Part shown: one piece after another, positions 1-7,150 of the stretch | How the letters are laid out: every line of letters starts with the position of its first letter | Numbering within the stretch: the stretch's first letter is position 1 | NCBI RefSeq assembly: GCF_905201705.1 | Contig: NZ_CAJKOX010000070.1 | Span: forward strand, 1-9,977 | Length of the DNA stretch: 9,977 bases | Origin: an uncultured Marvinbryantia sp. | GTDB lineage: Bacteria > Bacillota > Clostridia > Lachnospirales > Lachnospiraceae | Direction of reading: 5' to 3' | Notes under the pieces: model-generated | What the model was told of the DNA's origin: nothing | Database searches by the model: none | What the model saw: only the letters and a program-made list of their open reading frames with translations | Translations under genes and position numbers: made by a program

Positions 1-1
1 C

Positions 2-40
2 GCAAATCCATTTAAAATTCGCTTCGCGAATGGGATTTGC
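2..40. repeat. Imperfect inverted repeat (hairpin-forming)
   Basis: Outer arms GCAAATC (2-8) and GATTTGC (34-40) enclose an unpaired stretch and an inner perfect stem, ATTCGC (17-22) with GCGAAT (26-31), around a 3-base loop. No T-run follows on either side, so it is not an obvious intrinsic terminator. No convincing reading frame covers it. It may be part of a dispersed repeat or the tail of a regulatory leader that begins outside the window. Confidence 0.6.
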
Positions 41-63
41 TCACACTTGAATCACGTTCTTAC

Positions 64-88
64 GCCTCAAACAGCAAGTGTTTGAGGC
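64..88. repeat. Perfect 10-bp inverted repeat with 5-base loop
   Basis: GCCTCAAACA (64-73) and TGTTTGAGGC (79-88) are perfectly complementary around GCAAG. The 3' arm also competes with a second pairing, ACACTTG (43-49) with CAAGTGT (75-81), so two mutually exclusive folds are possible. No T-run follows on either strand. A GTG at 78 opens a 90-codon frame through here, but it runs through the transpeptidase terminator and antisense to that gene and has no ribosome site, so I do not call it. Confidence 0.65.
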
Positions 89-107
89 TGGCTTGAACAA
101 AAACTAT

Positions 108-136
108 TTGTCCGTTATAGATAGCAAAACGGACAA
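108..136. repeat. Perfect 9-bp inverted repeat with 11-base loop
   Basis: TTGTCCGTT (108-116) and AACGGACAA (128-136) are perfectly complementary. It is the third inverted repeat in the gene-free 150 bases at the left edge and lies just beyond the transpeptidase terminator. It lacks a T-run. Its function is unknown. Confidence 0.6.
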
Positions 137-151
137 CATAACCAGTGCATT

Positions 152-192
152 AAAAATCCCCGCCGGCAGTACGCCGACGGGGAAGCTTTTTT
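152..192 (-). terminator. Intrinsic terminator of the L,D-transpeptidase gene, possibly bidirectional
   Basis: A GC-rich stem pairs CCCCGCCGGC (158-167) with GCCGACGGGG (173-182), with one mismatch, around a 5-base loop. Read on the minus strand it is followed by a T-run (complement of 152-156), and it lies 18 bases beyond the transpeptidase stop codon. On the plus strand the stem is followed by six T residues (187-192), so it could also stop transcription entering from the left. Confidence 0.85.
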
Positions 193-199
193 ATATCCT

Positions 200-1471
200 T
201 TACCAGGAATATACCGTTGTTCCGTCCGGTATGTTATTATATATCCACATCAGATCGTTGGTAAGACACCGCATACAGCCGCCCGATGTAGCTGTGCCGG
301 TCGAGGAGCCCAGCATGGAATGGAAGGAATTTCCTCCCGGCGACCAGTAAACGATCGGCAGATTTTCATAGCCCCACCGTACTCTGCCGCATACTCTGCG
401 GATCCCGCGCGGAGAGCCGACCTTTCCGATGGAAACCTTAAAGCTCTTTACCAGCTTCCACTTATTAACCGAACCCTTAAAAATATTTACCCGCGTCTTG
501 TAATGGTTGATCCATATGAGATATTTAGACGGGCTGGTCAGGTTTTTGGAATTGATAAACTCCTCTTTTACGGATTTCGAGTAATCGTTTTTCGGACTAA
601 ATTCAATGCTCGTAGCGCTCTTCAAAGCGCTTGCCTTGATCTTGATCTTCTGACCGTTGCTCGCGATCCAGGCATTCAAATAACCGCTTTTTGTTTTGCT
701 GTTCACATATACCTTAATGCCGCTTTTCAGCGTCTGGTTCTTTTTCTTGTCGTAATTATAAACCGTTACCTTTTTGCTCGTTTTCCGGATATAACGGAAG
801 CTGCGCACCGCCGATGCTGCTTTGGAAAGCTGGATCGGTGTTCCGGATACCAGCGACGAGTAACTGCTGTACACCGTCTGCCCGGAAACTTTGCGGTAGC
901 TTCTCACCGCATATGTATATTTTTTTCCAACGGTAAGCCCGGTAAACTTGCAGGACTTCCCGGTGAGCGTTTTCACCTTTTTGTAACCGGTGCTTTTATC
1001 GTAGGTATACACCTCATAGCCGCTGGCATTCGACGCCTTATTCCAGTTCAGCTCCAGCGTACGGTTGCCGTTTGCCCCAACACGGAAGCCAGTCGGCTTA
1101 GCCGGCTTTTTAACTCTTGTTGTGACAGTCAGCACGCCGGAAAATGTGTCGCTCACATATGTCTTTTTCTTCACCGTCCGATAGGCAACCACCTTAAACT
1201 GATAGGCCTTGTTCGGCACCATTTTCTTAACATTATATGAGGTGGATTTTACAGTAGCGATCCTTTTCCAGCTCGTACCGCTCAGCCGGTAAACATAGTA
1301 TCCGGTAGCCTTGGAAACCTTCTTCCATTTCAGCGTAAAGCCCGTCTCTCCCACATTTTTTGCTGTTACACCCGTCACCTTTCCGGGCTTATAATTTGCC
1401 GCCTGCACACTGGCTCCGCACAATAACAGCAGCAACAGCAAAAACGGCAGGCATCTGATTATTTTTTTCAT
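200..1471 (-). CDS. Exported L,D-transpeptidase (YkuD) with two fibronectin type III domains
   Basis: This 423-residue protein probably crosslinks peptidoglycan stem peptides outside the membrane. Residues 1-24 form a signal peptide: a basic start, a run of seven leucines and a likely cleavage after VQA. Two fibronectin type III domains follow (about 29-120 and 125-213), then a poorly assigned lysine-rich region, then a C-terminal YkuD domain from about residue 300. The YkuD core shows His384 in HSMLG and the nucleophile Cys399 in SGGCMRC. Many members have His two residues before the Cys; here it is Gly397, but that position varies (B. subtilis YkuD has Lys). The ATG at 1471 is preferred because AGGAGG lies 7-12 bases upstream; a TTG start six codons earlier would overlap that ribosome site. 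The gene is monocistronic with its own promoter and terminator. FN3 domains in such enzymes are thought to bind the wall or neighbouring surfaces (inference). Confidence 0.9.
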   Translation of the reverse strand: MKKIIRCLPFLLLLLLLCGASVQAANYKPGKVTGVTAKNVGETGFTLKWKKVSKATGYYVYRLSGTSWKRIATVKSTSYNVKKMVPNKAYQFKVVAYRTVKKKTYVSDTFSGVLTVTTRVKKPAKPTGFRVGANGNRTLELNWNKASNASGYEVYTYDKSTGYKKVKTLTGKSCKFTGLTVGKKYTYAVRSYRKVSGQTVYSSYSSLVSGTPIQLSKAASAVRSFRYIRKTSKKVTVYNYDKKKNQTLKSGIKVYVNSKTKSGYLNAWIASNGQKIKIKASALKSATSIEFSPKNDYSKSVKEEFINSKNLTSPSKYLIWINHYKTRVNIFKGSVNKWKLVKSFKVSIGKVGSPRGIRRVCGRVRWGYENLPIVYWSPGGNSFHSMLGSSTGTATSGGCMRCLTNDLMWIYNNIPDGTTVYSW

Positions 1472-1509
1472 CTGTCCCCCTCCTCCCAAAATCCTCTTCC
1501 TATATTATT

Positions 1510-1538
1510 ATCATACCCGTCAGACCGTTTTCTGTCAA
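1510..1538 (-). promoter_or_regulatory. Sigma-A-type promoter of the L,D-transpeptidase gene
   Basis: On the minus strand a perfect -35 TTGACA (complement of 1533-1538) lies 17 bases from a -10 TATGAT (complement of 1510-1515). This is nearly consensus and is correctly placed about 40 bases upstream of the transpeptidase start. It suggests strong housekeeping expression unless repressed. Confidence 0.85.
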
Positions 1539-1547
1539 TAGTCAATA
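1534..1547. repeat. Tandem heptamer overlapping the transpeptidase -35 box
   Basis: GTCAATA occurs twice in direct succession (1534-1540 and 1541-1547). The first copy contains most of the -35 box of the minus-strand promoter; the second creates another -35-like TTGAC seven bases further upstream. It could be a small operator or simply a chance duplication. Confidence 0.4.
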
Positions 1548-1595
1548 GATTGCTCGCCGCAGAAACCTGTACTTGAAAATTTCCATGAAAAGCAC

Positions 1596-1623
1596 TTGTG
1601 ATTTTGGTGATTTTCTATATAAT
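1596..1623 (+). promoter_or_regulatory. Sigma-A-type promoter of carB
   Basis: A consensus -10 TATAAT (1618-1623) is preceded, after 16 bases, by TTGTGA (1596-1601), a 4-of-6 match to the -35 box. The predicted leader to the carB start is only about 40 bases. That leaves no room for the anti-terminator and terminator leader used by PyrR, so attenuation of that type is not supported. Confidence 0.75.
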
Positions 1624-1668
1624 AAAAGAAGAATCGGCAACTTAATTATTTCACAGGAGGATATATGA

Positions 1669-4600
1669 ATGCCTAAACGAACAGATATTCACAAAGTACT
1701 CATCATTGGTTCCGGTCCGATCGTCATCGGACAGGCGTGCGAGTTCGACTATTCCGGCACGCAGGCGTGCAAAGCGCTGAAGAAGCTCGGCTACGAGATC
1801 GTACTTGTCAACTCTAACCCTGCCACTATTATGACGGATCCGGAGACTGCGGACGTCACCTACATCGAACCGCTGAACGTGGATCGTCTGGAGCAGATCA
1901 TAAAGAAAGAGCGCCCTGACGCGCTGCTCCCGAACCTCGGCGGCCAGTCCGGTCTGAATCTGTGCGCCGAACTATACAAGGCAGGCATTTTAGACAAATA
2001 CAACGTAAAGGTGATCGGCGTGCAGGTGGACGCCATCGAACGCGGCGAGGACCGCATTGAATTCAAGAAAGCGATGAACGCCCTCGGCATCGAGATGGCG
2101 CGCAGCGAGGTTGCTTACAGCGTGGAAGAAGCGCTTAAAATCGCTGACGAGCTTGGCTATCCGGTCGTTCTGCGCCCGGCATACACCATGGGCGGCGCCG
2201 GCGGCGGTCTTGTCTACAACCGCGAGGAGCTGAAAACCGTCTGCGCAAGAGGTCTGCAGGCGAGCCTTGTCGGCCAGGTGCTCGTCGAGGAATCCATTCT
2301 CGGCTGGGAAGAGCTGGAGCTGGAGGTCGTGCGCGACGCCGACAACAACATGATCACCGTCTGCTTCATTGAAAATATTGATCCGCTCGGCGTTCACACG
2401 GGCGACTCCTTCTGCTCCGCACCGATGCTCACCATCTCCGAGGAGTGTCAGAAGCGTCTGCAGGAGCAGGCATACAAGATCGTTGAGTCCGTGCAGGTCA
2501 TCGGCGGCACAAACGTGCAGTTTGCACACGATCCGGTCAGCGACCGCATTATCGTTATCGAGATCAACCCGCGCACCTCACGTTCCTCCGCGCTTGCCTC
2601 CAAGGCAACCGGTTTCCCGATCGCGCTGGTATCCGCCATGCTCGCAGCCGGGCTTACCTTAAAGGACATCCCCTGCGGAAAATATGGCACACTGGATAAA
2701 TACGTGCCGGACGGCGACTATGTGGTCATTAAATTTGCGCGCTGGGCATTTGAGAAATTCAAGGGCGTCGAGGACAAGCTTGGCACACAGATGCGTGCTG
2801 TCGGCGAAGTCATGAGCATCGGCAAAACCTACAAGGAAGCCTTCCAGAAAGCCATCCGTAGTCTGGAGACCGGACGCTACGGGCTTGGCCACGCAAAGAA
2901 TTTTGACAAGCTGAGTAAAGAGGAGCTGTTAAAGCTTCTGATCACTCCATCCAGCGAGCGTCATTTCATCATGTACGAGGCGCTGCGCAAGGGCGCGACA
3001 ACCGAGGAAATTTTTGAGCTTACGAAGGTAAAAGCATACTTTATCGACCAGATGCGTGAGCTTGTGGAAGAGGAAGAACAGATCCTTACGCACAAGGGCT
3101 CCATGCTGCCGGACGAGCTGTTGATCGCTGCAAAGAAGGACGGCTTCTCCGACAAATATTTAAGCCAGCTTCTTGAAATTCCGGAAGAGGATATCCGCAG
3201 CCGCCGCATCAGCCTCGGCGTCGAGGAAGCATGGGAGGGCGTTCACGTAAGCGGCACGCAGGACAGCGCATACTACTACTCCACCTACAATGCGCCGGAC
3301 AAGAACCCTGTAAATACGGACAAGCCGAAGATCATGATCCTCGGCGGCGGTCCGAACCGCATCGGACAGGGCATCGAGTTCGATTACTGCTGCGTTCACG
3401 CGGCGCTGGCGCTGAAAAAGCTCGGCTTTGAGACGATCATCGTAAACTGTAACCCTGAGACGGTATCCACCGACTACGACACCTCCGACAAGCTGTACTT
3501 TGAGCCGCTTACGCTGGAGGATGTGCTCAGTATTTATAAGAAGGAAAAGCCGCTCGGCGTCATCGCGCAGTTTGGCGGACAGACGCCGCTGAACCTCGCC
3601 GCCGACCTGGAGAAGAACGGTGTGAAGATCCTCGGCACCTCCCCGTCCGTCATCGACCTGGCGGAGGACCGCGACCTGTTCCGTGAAATGATGGAAAAGC
3701 TCGACATCCCGATGCCGGAATCCGGCATGGCTGTCAACGTGGAGGAAGCGCTGGAGATCGCAAAGCAGATCGGCTATCCGGTAATGGTGCGTCCGTCCTA
3801 TGTGCTTGGTGGACGCGGCATGGAGGTCGTTTACGACGACGAGAGCATGACCGAATACATGAAAGCCGCTGTCGGCGTGACGCCTGACCGTCCGATCCTG
3901 ATCGATCGTTTCCTCAACCACGCAACCGAGTGCGAGGCGGACGCCATCAGCGACGGCACCCACGCATTTGTTCCGGCAGTCATGGAGCACATTGAGCTTG
4001 CCGGCGTACACTCCGGCGACTCCGCCTGCATCATTCCGTCCGTGCATATTTCAGCGGAAAATGTGGAAACGATCAAGGAATACACCCGGAAGATCGCTGA
4101 GGAAATGCATGTCAAAGGTCTGATGAACATGCAATACGCGATTGAAAAAGGTAAGGTATACGTGCTGGAGGCGAATCCGCGCGCATCCCGCACGGTGCCG
4201 CTGGTATCGAAGGTCTGCAACATCCGCATGGTGCCGATCGCAACCGACATCATCACCTCGGAGCTGACTGGACGTCCGTCGCCCGTGCCTTCCCTGAAGG
4301 AACAGGAGATCCCGAACTACGGGGTGAAGGAAGCCGTGTTCCCGTTCAATATGTTCCAGGAGGTCGATCCGATCCTCGGACCGGAAATGCGCTCCACCGG
4401 CGAAGTGCTCGGACTCTCCCGCTCCTACGGCGAAGCATTCTACAAAGCGCAGGAGGCGGCGCAGTCAAAACTCCCGCTCGAAGGCACCGTGCTGATCTCC
4501 GTCAACCGCAAGGATAAGGAGGAGGTCGTGGAGGTTGCCCGCATGTTTGCAGATAACGGTTTCAATATTGTTGCCACCGGCACCACCTGCGATCTGATCA

Positions 4601-4896
4601 CCGGCGCCGGCATTCCTGCTACAAAGGTGAAAAAGCTGTACGAAGGACGCCCGAACGTGCTGGATATGATCACAAATGGCAAGATTGATTTAATTGTCAA
4701 CTCCCCGGTCGGCAAGGATTCCGTTCACGACGACAGCTATCTGCGCAAGGCGGCGATCAAGGCAAAGATTCCGTACATGACCACCATCGCGGCGGCAAAA
4801 GCAACTGCAAGCGGCATTCACTATCTCAAAACCCATAAGGGCAGCGAGGTGAAATCCCTGCAGGAGCTGCACAGCGAGATACACGATAAAGAGTAA
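1669..4896 (+). CDS. carB: Carbamoyl-phosphate synthase large subunit
   Basis: This cytoplasmic enzyme makes carbamoyl phosphate from bicarbonate, two ATP and ammonia supplied by the glutaminase subunit CarA, for pyrimidine and arginine synthesis. At 1075 residues it matches the usual full length (E. coli 1073). The N-terminal half has GSGPIVIGQ (14-22), an ATP-grasp glycine-rich loop (about 161-184) and metal-binding Glu298 and Asn300 in EINPR. An oligomerisation region follows (about 400-555). The second half repeats the plan with LGGGPNRIGQG (from 558), the loop GGRG near 710 and EANPR. An MGS-like allosteric domain runs from about 937 to the end; Lys and Thr residues in KDK and ATGTT match nucleotide-effector positions in E. 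coli. AGGAGG (1655-1660) lies 8 bases before the ATG. No carA is adjacent: upstream is a divergent wall gene, downstream a terminator. Third positions are strongly G/C rich, consistent with high expression. Confidence 0.98.
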   Translation: MPKRTDIHKVLIIGSGPIVIGQACEFDYSGTQACKALKKLGYEIVLVNSNPATIMTDPETADVTYIEPLNVDRLEQIIKKERPDALLPNLGGQSGLNLCAELYKAGILDKYNVKVIGVQVDAIERGEDRIEFKKAMNALGIEMARSEVAYSVEEALKIADELGYPVVLRPAYTMGGAGGGLVYNREELKTVCARGLQASLVGQVLVEESILGWEELELEVVRDADNNMITVCFIENIDPLGVHTGDSFCSAPMLTISEECQKRLQEQAYKIVESVQVIGGTNVQFAHDPVSDRIIVIEINPRTSRSSALASKATGFPIALVSAMLAAGLTLKDIPCGKYGTLDKYVPDGDYVVIKFARWAFEKFKGVEDKLGTQMRAVGEVMSIGKTYKEAFQKAIRSLETGRYGLGHAKNFDKLSKEELLKLLITPSSERHFIMYEALRKGATTEEIFELTKVKAYFIDQMRELVEEEEQILTHKGSMLPDELLIAAKKDGFSDKYLSQLLEIPEEDIRSRRISLGVEEAWEGVHVSGTQDSAYYYSTYNAPDKNPVNTDKPKIMILGGGPNRIGQGIEFDYCCVHAALALKKLGFETIIVNCNPETVSTDYDTSDKLYFEPLTLEDVLSIYKKEKPLGVIAQFGGQTPLNLAADLEKNGVKILGTSPSVIDLAEDRDLFREMMEKLDIPMPESGMAVNVEEALEIAKQIGYPVMVRPSYVLGGRGMEVVYDDESMTEYMKAAVGVTPDRPILIDRFLNHATECEADAISDGTHAFVPAVMEHIELAGVHSGDSACIIPSVHISAENVETIKEYTRKIAEEMHVKGLMNMQYAIEKGKVYVLEANPRASRTVPLVSKVCNIRMVPIATDIITSELTGRPSPVPSLKEQEIPNYGVKEAVFPFNMFQEVDPILGPEMRSTGEVLGLSRSYGEAFYKAQEAAQSKLPLEGTVLISVNRKDKEEVVEVARMFADNGFNIVATGTTCDLITGAGIPATKVKKLYEGRPNVLDMITNGKIDLIVNSPVGKDSVHDDSYLRKAAIKAKIPYMTTIAAAKATASGIHYLKTHKGSEVKSLQELHSEIHDKE

Positions 4897-4903
4897 AAAT
4901 ATG

Positions 4904-4938
4904 ACGGAGTATCCTTTATGAAGGGTACTCCGTTTTTT
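4904..4938 (+). terminator. Intrinsic terminator of carB
   Basis: A 13-bp stem (4904-4916 with 4921-4933, one G-U type pair) closes a TATG loop and is followed directly by a run of six T. It starts 7 bases after the carB stop codon and closes carB as a single-gene transcription unit on its 3' side. Confidence 0.95.
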
Positions 4939-4976
4939 GTTGCCATACATCCGAAGGGATCTGCCCAAAACAAGTC

Positions 4977-5005
4977 TTGCAATGTTTCTGTACATAGAAT
5001 AAAAT
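4977..5005 (+). promoter_or_regulatory. Sigma-A-type promoter of the sugar kinase gene
   Basis: TTGCAA (4977-4982) and TAAAAT (5000-5005) are separated by exactly 17 bases, each a 5-of-6 match to consensus. The pair lies between the carB terminator and the kinase ribosome site, leaving a leader of about 40 bases. Confidence 0.8.
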
Positions 5006-5050
5006 AAAAACAGAAGATTTTCGTGAAAAATTTCCACAAGGAGGACTCTT

Positions 5051-6139
5051 ATGCAGCACCACAATCCATTATTGCACGGCAACGACACCGACAACAAATT
5101 CATCACCATCGGAGAGATTATGCTCCGTCTGACGCCGCCGAACTACGAAAAGATCCGCATGGCTTCCAGCTTTGAGGCGAGCTACGGCGGCAGCGAGGCA
5201 AATATCGCACTTGCGCTCGCTAACCTCGGCGTGGACAGCACCTTTTTCAGCGTTGTCCCAAACAACAGTCTTGGCAAAAGCGCGATCCGTATGCTGCGCA
5301 GCAACGACGTCCACTGCACGCCGGTGATCCTGAGCACCCCGGAGCAGACGCCGACGCACCGCCTCGGCAGCTACTATCTGGAGACCGGCTACGGCATCCG
5401 CGCCAGCAAGGTGACCTACGACCGCAAAAACAGTGCCATCACCGAATTTGATTTTTCCACCATCGACTTAGACGAGCTTCTCGACGGCTTCACCTGGCTG
5501 CATTTAAGCGGTATCACACCGGCGCTCGCTCCGAATTGCCGCAAGCTCATCATGGACTGTCTGAAGGTGGCAAAAGAAAAAGATATCACCGTCAGCTTCG
5601 ACGGCAATTTCCGCAGCAAGCTCTGGACCTGGGAGGAGGCGCGCGATTACTGCACCGAATGTCTCCCCTACATCGACGTCCTGCTCGGCATCGAGCCATA
5701 CCATCTGTGGCGCGACGAAAACGATCACAGCAAGGGCGACGTCAAGGACGGCGTTCCGCTGCAGCCGAGCTACGAGCAGCAGGATGAAATCTTCCAGAAA
5801 TTCATCGAGCGCTACCCGAATCTGAAATGCATCGCCCGCCACGTGCGCTACGCACACAGCGGAAGTGAAAACAGCTTAAAGGCGTTTATGTGGTACGAGG
5901 GGCATACCTTCGAGAGTAAGCTCTTTACCTTCAACATCCTCGACCGCGTAGGCGGCGGCGACGCTTTTGCGAGCGGCCTGATCTACGCAATGATGCATGA
6001 CTACAAACCGATGGATATGGTCAACTTCGCCGTTGCCAGCAGCGCCATCAAGCACACCATCCGCGGCGATGCCAATATTACGGATGATGTCTCCACCATC
6101 CGCAACCTGATGAACATGAACTACGATATTAAGAGATAA
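5051..6139 (+). CDS. kdgK: PfkB-family sugar kinase, probably 2-keto-3-deoxygluconate kinase
   Basis: This 362-residue cytoplasmic kinase probably phosphorylates 2-keto-3-deoxygluconate, a product of uronate and pectin breakdown, to KDPG. The ribokinase/PfkB signatures are clear: GGSEANIALALANLG (46-60) for sugar binding, and DRVGGGDAFASG (298-309) with the anion hole and catalytic base Asp304. FDGNFRSKLWTWEEAR (183-198) resembles the signature that separates KDG kinases from fructokinases and ribokinases. The protein is somewhat longer than typical members (about 310-340), with a polar N-terminal tail of about 16 residues and a charged segment near 222-246. AGGAGG (5039-5044) lies 6 bases before the ATG. 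It has its own promoter. No KDPG aldolase or uronate genes are adjacent, so substrate rests on family resemblance alone; another sugar or sugar acid is possible. Confidence 0.88.
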   Translation: MQHHNPLLHGNDTDNKFITIGEIMLRLTPPNYEKIRMASSFEASYGGSEANIALALANLGVDSTFFSVVPNNSLGKSAIRMLRSNDVHCTPVILSTPEQTPTHRLGSYYLETGYGIRASKVTYDRKNSAITEFDFSTIDLDELLDGFTWLHLSGITPALAPNCRKLIMDCLKVAKEKDITVSFDGNFRSKLWTWEEARDYCTECLPYIDVLLGIEPYHLWRDENDHSKGDVKDGVPLQPSYEQQDEIFQKFIERYPNLKCIARHVRYAHSGSENSLKAFMWYEGHTFESKLFTFNILDRVGGGDAFASGLIYAMMHDYKPMDMVNFAVASSAIKHTIRGDANITDDVSTIRNLMNMNYDIKR

Positions 6140-6159
6140 TACCATTCCCAGATAAAACT

Positions 6160-6201
6160 TTGTAACGGGGCGGACGCACCATATGATGCGGTTCCGTCCC
6201 G
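6160..6201 (+). promoter_or_regulatory. Hairpin between kinase and transporter genes with an embedded promoter-like sequence
   Basis: A strong hairpin pairs 6166-6174 with 6193-6201 (9 bp, one G-U type pair). After a 2-base bulge it continues as CGCA (6175-6178) with TGCG (6187-6190), around an 8-base loop. What follows is A-rich with no T-run, so as a terminator it is poor. TTGTAA (6160-6165) and TATGAT (6182-6187), 16 bases apart, look like a promoter whose -10 lies in the loop. The hairpin may thus be a weak terminator, an RNA-stabilising end for the kinase mRNA, or an operator. Confidence 0.5.
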
Positions 6202-6233
6202 AAAAGGTTTAAAAAGAAAGAGGAGCCATCTAT

Positions 6234-7004
6234 ATGGAAATGCTTATTACAATCATTGTCACCTTTTTTGCCGGCATGGGCGCCGGTCTGGGAACCGGCT
6301 TTGCGGGGATGAGCGCCGCAGCAGTCATCAGCCCGATGCTGATCACCTTTCTCGGCATGGATTCCTACATGGCGGTGGGGATTGCCCTTTCATCCGACGT
6401 GCTTGCGAGCGCAGTATCAGCATACACCTACGGTAAAAACAAAAATCTCGATATCAAAAACGGTCTGATCATGATGGCAAGCGTGCTCATTTTCACTGTC
6501 GTCGGAAGCTATATCGCCAGTCTGGTCCCGCCAGCCACAATGGGCAATTTTTCTGTCTTTATGACGCTCCTGCTGGGAATTAAATTTATCATAAAGCCTG
6601 TCATGACCACAAAAGAAGCAATGCAGATCGTCTCCGCCCAAAAACGTGCTGTACAATCTGTGATATGCGGCATTCTGATCGGTTTCATCTGCGGCTTTAT
6701 CGGCGCCGGCGGCGGAATGATGATGCTCCTCATTCTGACAACGGTTCTCGGATATGAACTGAAAACGGCGGTCGGAACAAGCGTATTCATTATGGCATTC
6801 ACTGCCCTGACGGGCGCCGTCTCCCATTTTACAATAGGAGGCGCTCCGGATTGGACGGTTTGGATCCTATGCGTCGTGTTCACGCTTCTGTGGGCAAGAA
6901 TCGCCGCCGTATTTGCCAACAAAGCGGATGCCAAAACGCTCAACCGGGCGACTGGTATTGTTCTTGTGATATTGGGCGCGGTAATACTGCTTTTTCCCGG
7001 TTAA
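6234..7004 (+). CDS. TauE/SafE-family membrane transporter (sulfite exporter family, DUF81)
   Basis: This 256-residue integral membrane protein belongs to a family that exports sulfite, sulfoacetate or related organic anions; the substrate cannot be read from sequence. Hydrophobic segments lie at about 4-22, 26-41, 46-65, 76-97, 104-122, 140-157, 160-172, 175-198, 207-227 and 238-254; the family usually has seven to nine helices, so some probably merge. The internal duplication typical of the family is visible: a glycine-rich first half (GAGLGTGFAG, 16-25) followed by GIALSSDVLAS matches the second half, CGFIGAGGG (153-161) followed by VGTSVFIM. The basic loop at 121-139 is probably cytoplasmic. 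AGGAG (6221-6225) lies 8 bases before the ATG. It is 94 bases downstream of the kinase on the same strand and could be partly co-transcribed. No sulfur-metabolism gene is nearby. Confidence 0.88.
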   Translation: MEMLITIIVTFFAGMGAGLGTGFAGMSAAAVISPMLITFLGMDSYMAVGIALSSDVLASAVSAYTYGKNKNLDIKNGLIMMASVLIFTVVGSYIASLVPPATMGNFSVFMTLLLGIKFIIKPVMTTKEAMQIVSAQKRAVQSVICGILIGFICGFIGAGGGMMMLLILTTVLGYELKTAVGTSVFIMAFTALTGAVSHFTIGGAPDWTVWILCVVFTLLWARIAAVFANKADAKTLNRATGIVLVILGAVILLFPG

Positions 7005-7150
7005 TACTCCGCCTGTAGAGAATACTTATTTCTGATGCCACATGATGTTGCCCGACGAATGATTCCCCCCCCCAGACATCACAAAACATGTTTTTATGTC
7101 CATTTGTCCTCTGGCTCATCACATAAATTTTACATGAATTGGAGATTACT
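7005..7150. other. Intergenic region with a nine-C tract and a palindrome
   Basis: No gene is visible in these 146 bases. They hold a run of nine C residues (7065-7073) flanked by TGATGT (7043-7048) and ACATCA (7076-7081), which are complementary, and a perfect 12-bp palindrome AAAACATGTTTT (7083-7094). I see no clear terminator for the transporter gene and no convincing -35/-10 pair for truA; TAAATT (7124-7129) is the best -10-like sequence but lacks a good -35 at the right distance. Confidence 0.5.

Noticed and set aside
78..350. Plus-strand 90-codon frame starting at GTG
   Set aside because: It starts in the loop of an inverted repeat, runs through the terminator and then antisense to the transpeptidase 3' end, with no ribosome site and no recognisable protein features.
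320..1240. Plus-strand 306-codon frame antisense to the transpeptidase
   Set aside because: The opposite strand encodes a signal peptide, two FN3 domains and a YkuD domain; this frame shows no family motif and no ribosome site, so it is a shadow.
200..1471. Lipoprotein signal in the transpeptidase (Cys18 after the leucine run)
   Set aside because: The residue before Cys is Leu rather than Gly, Ala or Ser, so the lipobox fit is poor; cleavage after VQA at residue 24 is more typical.
3160..4047. Minus-strand 295-codon frame, and other long minus frames, inside carB
   Set aside because: carB is full length with all motifs. Its G/C-rich third positions keep antisense frames open; the antisense products have unnatural composition and no start signals.
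4690..5109. Minus-strand 139-codon frame across the carB terminator and kinase promoter
   Set aside because: It crosses a clear terminator and promoter of the plus strand and overlaps two real genes on the other strand.
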